A stretch of DNA of 64,000 bases from Symbiodinium natans (Eukaryota > Sar > Dinophyceae > Suessiales > Symbiodiniaceae). Location: contig CAJNDS010002582.1 in assembly GCA_905221605.1 (NCBI GenBank), positions 47,501 to 111,500 of the forward strand, read 5' to 3'. The translations under genes and the position numbers were made by a program. The notes below the pieces were generated by a model. It had not been told where the DNA came from, searched no databases, and saw only the letters and a list, made by a program, of their open reading frames with translations. This document shows, piece by piece, positions 62,519 through 64,000 of this stretch (its first letter is position 1; the number at the start of each line of letters is the position of its first letter).

Positions 62519-62580
62519 CGCGCTGGAGATCCAGGGAGGCCTTCGGGCTCTGGGATGCGGCGGTTTTCAGGGAAGCCTCG
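62519..62580 (+). CDS. Exon-like segment
   Basis: TGTTTTTCAG acceptor, then ALEIQGGLRALGCGGFQGS, then GGTTTAGGG. Between C-strand (62450) and G-strand tracts. Family unknown. Confidence 0.38.
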
Positions 62581-62936
62581 GTTTAGGGTTTAGGGTTTAG
62601 GGTTTAGGGTTTATGGTTTAGGGCACACTTCTGTACAATGCGGACTTCTCGCGACACTCTGGGTGAATGCTGCCGCTGCCGTGTCACCCGTTTTTCAGAA
62701 TTGAGAGAAGACAAGACGCCTTCCACAATTCAGAACATTGCCAACCTGCCTGCGTAGAGGTTCCCAAGATTTACGTCGGACCGATTTGGGTTAGTGTTTC
62801 GCAACCCAAAACCCAAAACCCCAAACCCCAAACCCTAAACCCTAAACCCTAAACCCTAAATCAAGCCTAACAGCCCAGTCCTTCTATTGCTTGGGCCGTT
62901 GCCCGTGGGGGAGCTGAACTCTACCCGATCGTTTTG

Positions 62937-63219
62937 TCCGATGTCCCCCCGCTTATACTAACAGTCCTCAATACTTTGTGGTGCTTTACTGTAACTTTAG
63001 ATCCTTAGCCTTTTTGGGTTTATTGGGCTTCTGCAGTTTCTTAATAAGGCAGCTAATAATTACATTTATTGCTTCCCTGTTAAGTGCAGCCAAGAATAGG
63101 GATGAGAACCAGGTTCATGAGGGTTTAGGGTCTGTACTAGCAGTCCGTAATAGGGATTATAGCAACCCCCCATTAGGATCCCTATTGAGGACTGCTAGTA
63201 TAAGGAGGAACATCCCAAT
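62937..63219 (+). mobile_element. Two F2 MITE parts around unique DNA
   Basis: A left arm (GATGTCCCCCCGCTTATACT) at 62939-62975 and a nearly complete F2 (63128-63219) whose left terminus is replaced by GTTTAGGGTCTG. The latter ends AAGGAGGAACATCCCAA. Confidence 0.68.
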
Positions 63220-63265
63220 CTGTAGGGTGCTTGCCCTACGCTCAAATCAAATAAACTTCAGATGC

Positions 63266-63376
63266 CAAATATGGGGGTTTATGATATTCCGGGTACCGTG
63301 TTGGGGTCCATATTATAAGGGGATCCTACTATTTGGGTCTATTTCAGGGTTGCCTATCCTTCGTAAACCCATATGG
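63266..63376 (+). mobile_element. MITE family F8
   Basis: ATATGGGGGTTTATGATATTCC and CTTCGTAAACCCATATGG ends; inner TATAAGGGGATCCTACTATTTGG matches 23.45 kb. Confidence 0.72.
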
Positions 63377-63408
63377 TGTTGATGCAGCTAGAAAGAAGTT
63401 TTCCGCAG

Positions 63409-63493
63409 GCAGGATGTGCGACACTGGCGGACGCCAAGGGGATGGGCAATGCCCTCCCTCAACCTCAGGACATAGCTGTCGTATGTCCGGCAG
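63409..63493 (+). CDS. Exon-like segment with canonical splice sites
   Basis: TTTTCCGCAG acceptor and CCGGCAG|GTATGT donor bound 85 nt reading AGCATLADAKGMGNALPQPQ then DIAVVCPA. Family unknown. Minus is also open. Confidence 0.45.
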
Positions 63494-63589
63494 GTATGTC
63501 GGAACTTGAGAATGTAACCCTAAAACCTAGACCCTGTAAACCCTAAGCCGGGCCTGTGATCCTAGACCCTAAACCCTGGACCCTAGGCC

Positions 63590-63725
63590 TCGACCAGGAA
63601 GACCTCCGTGCCGAACATTCGCGGGATGTGCATTGCAGCGACGTGGGTTCCCACCTTGTTGAGAAAAGTCGTTGCCTCGCTTGAGCGGAAAGCCGCATCG
63701 CTCGTGCTCCAGATCTCGATGAAGC
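63590..63725 (-). CDS. Exon-like segment, minus favoured
   Basis: On minus, GTTCAG acceptor then GFIEIWSTSDAAFRSSEATT, FLNKVGTHVAAMHIPRMFGT and EVFLVE: 45 codons of natural-looking globular sequence. The plus strand is open too (SVPNIRGMCIAATWVPTLLR), so a convergent gene is likely but not certain. Confidence 0.45.
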
Positions 63726-64000
63726 CTGAACAAGACAACAGCCTAGAACCCTCTTATAAACCCTAAATGAACCCTAAACCCTAAACCCTAAGCCCCCCCC
63801 CCCACCCGCGCAAGTTGGAGCTCGAGAGTTCCAAGTGGCAGACAGAAACCCAATCTTGCCAAAGCTCCTGCGAAGGGACGGAGCAGATCTAGGGCTTAGG
63901 GTTTAGGGTTTAGGGTTTAGGGTTTAGGGTTAAGGAGGAACGTTACGCCCCAAACCCTAAACCACCTCAAAGCCACTAGACCCCTCAACCCAAATCTGGG

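Noticed and set aside
1-64000. Eimeria-type genome, which also has dispersed telomere-like heptamers
   Set aside because: The CAG repeats that mark repeat-rich Eimeria segments are absent, while the spliced-leader core, EF-hand channel and MITE-rich introns fit a dinoflagellate better; not fully excluded.

Overview
The window is nuclear eukaryotic DNA and carries no bacterial-style gene. Its dominant feature is the plant/alveolate telomere heptamer TTTAGGG/CCCTAAA, present in well over a hundred interstitial tracts on both strands from end to end. Between the tracts lie short (about 50-150 bp) segments that look like exons, and a dense population of small non-autonomous inverted-repeat elements (MITEs). 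My best guess is a dinoflagellate. The reasons are the telomere type, the many tiny exons in repeat-filled introns, a channel with C-terminal EF-hands of a type I associate with dinoflagellates, and a 14-nt match to the core of the dinoflagellate spliced leader at 23784-23797. A chromerid or coccidian is the main alternative. All identities are by eye; no search was run.

Layout. 1-24 kb: telomeric tracts, MITEs, a palindromic array (7.2-8.1 kb), a tandem duplication (8.4-9.1 kb), long homopolymer and tetranucleotide tracts (9.7-10.5 kb), and about 17 exon-like segments that I cannot assign to a family. 24-58 kb: a set of plus-strand exon-like segments that, in order, spell out one voltage-gated cation channel domain. 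These are S1 (35.25 kb), S2 (37.15 kb, with a second S2-like exon at 38.5 kb), S3 (37.6 kb), S4 with spaced arginines (39.45 kb), the S4-S5 linker (40.7 kb), S5 (42.8 kb), the pore loop (43.56 kb), S6 (48.6 kb), a post-S6 helix (49.1 kb) and EF-hand pieces (50.2-57.5 kb). Plausible N-terminal exons lie at 24.0-33.8 kb and possible C-terminal ones at 58-60.7 kb. The 5-kb intron between pore loop and S6 holds a telomere-free block (44.46-47.7 kb) that may be a decayed retroelement. 61-64 kb: more MITEs and exon-like segments, perhaps of another gene.

The two most interesting observations are structural. First, exon candidates tend to be preceded by C-strand repeats (CCCTAAA) ending in a CAG acceptor and followed at once by G-strand repeats (GGTTTAGGG, which supplies a GT donor). 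Introns would therefore carry telomeric DNA as terminal inverted repeats. Second, telomeric tracts sit inside MITEs of several families, and two copies of one family carry the tract at the same internal site, so the tract seems to have moved with the element. Several families show clean target-site duplications: 4 bp for three families whose ends share CT...AG, and 8 bp for a fourth. Some copies are nested with both duplications intact. No transposase gene is visible. Exon edges are approximate, reading phases do not always join, and exons may be missing, so the channel could be a working gene, a pseudogene or a mis-assembled locus.
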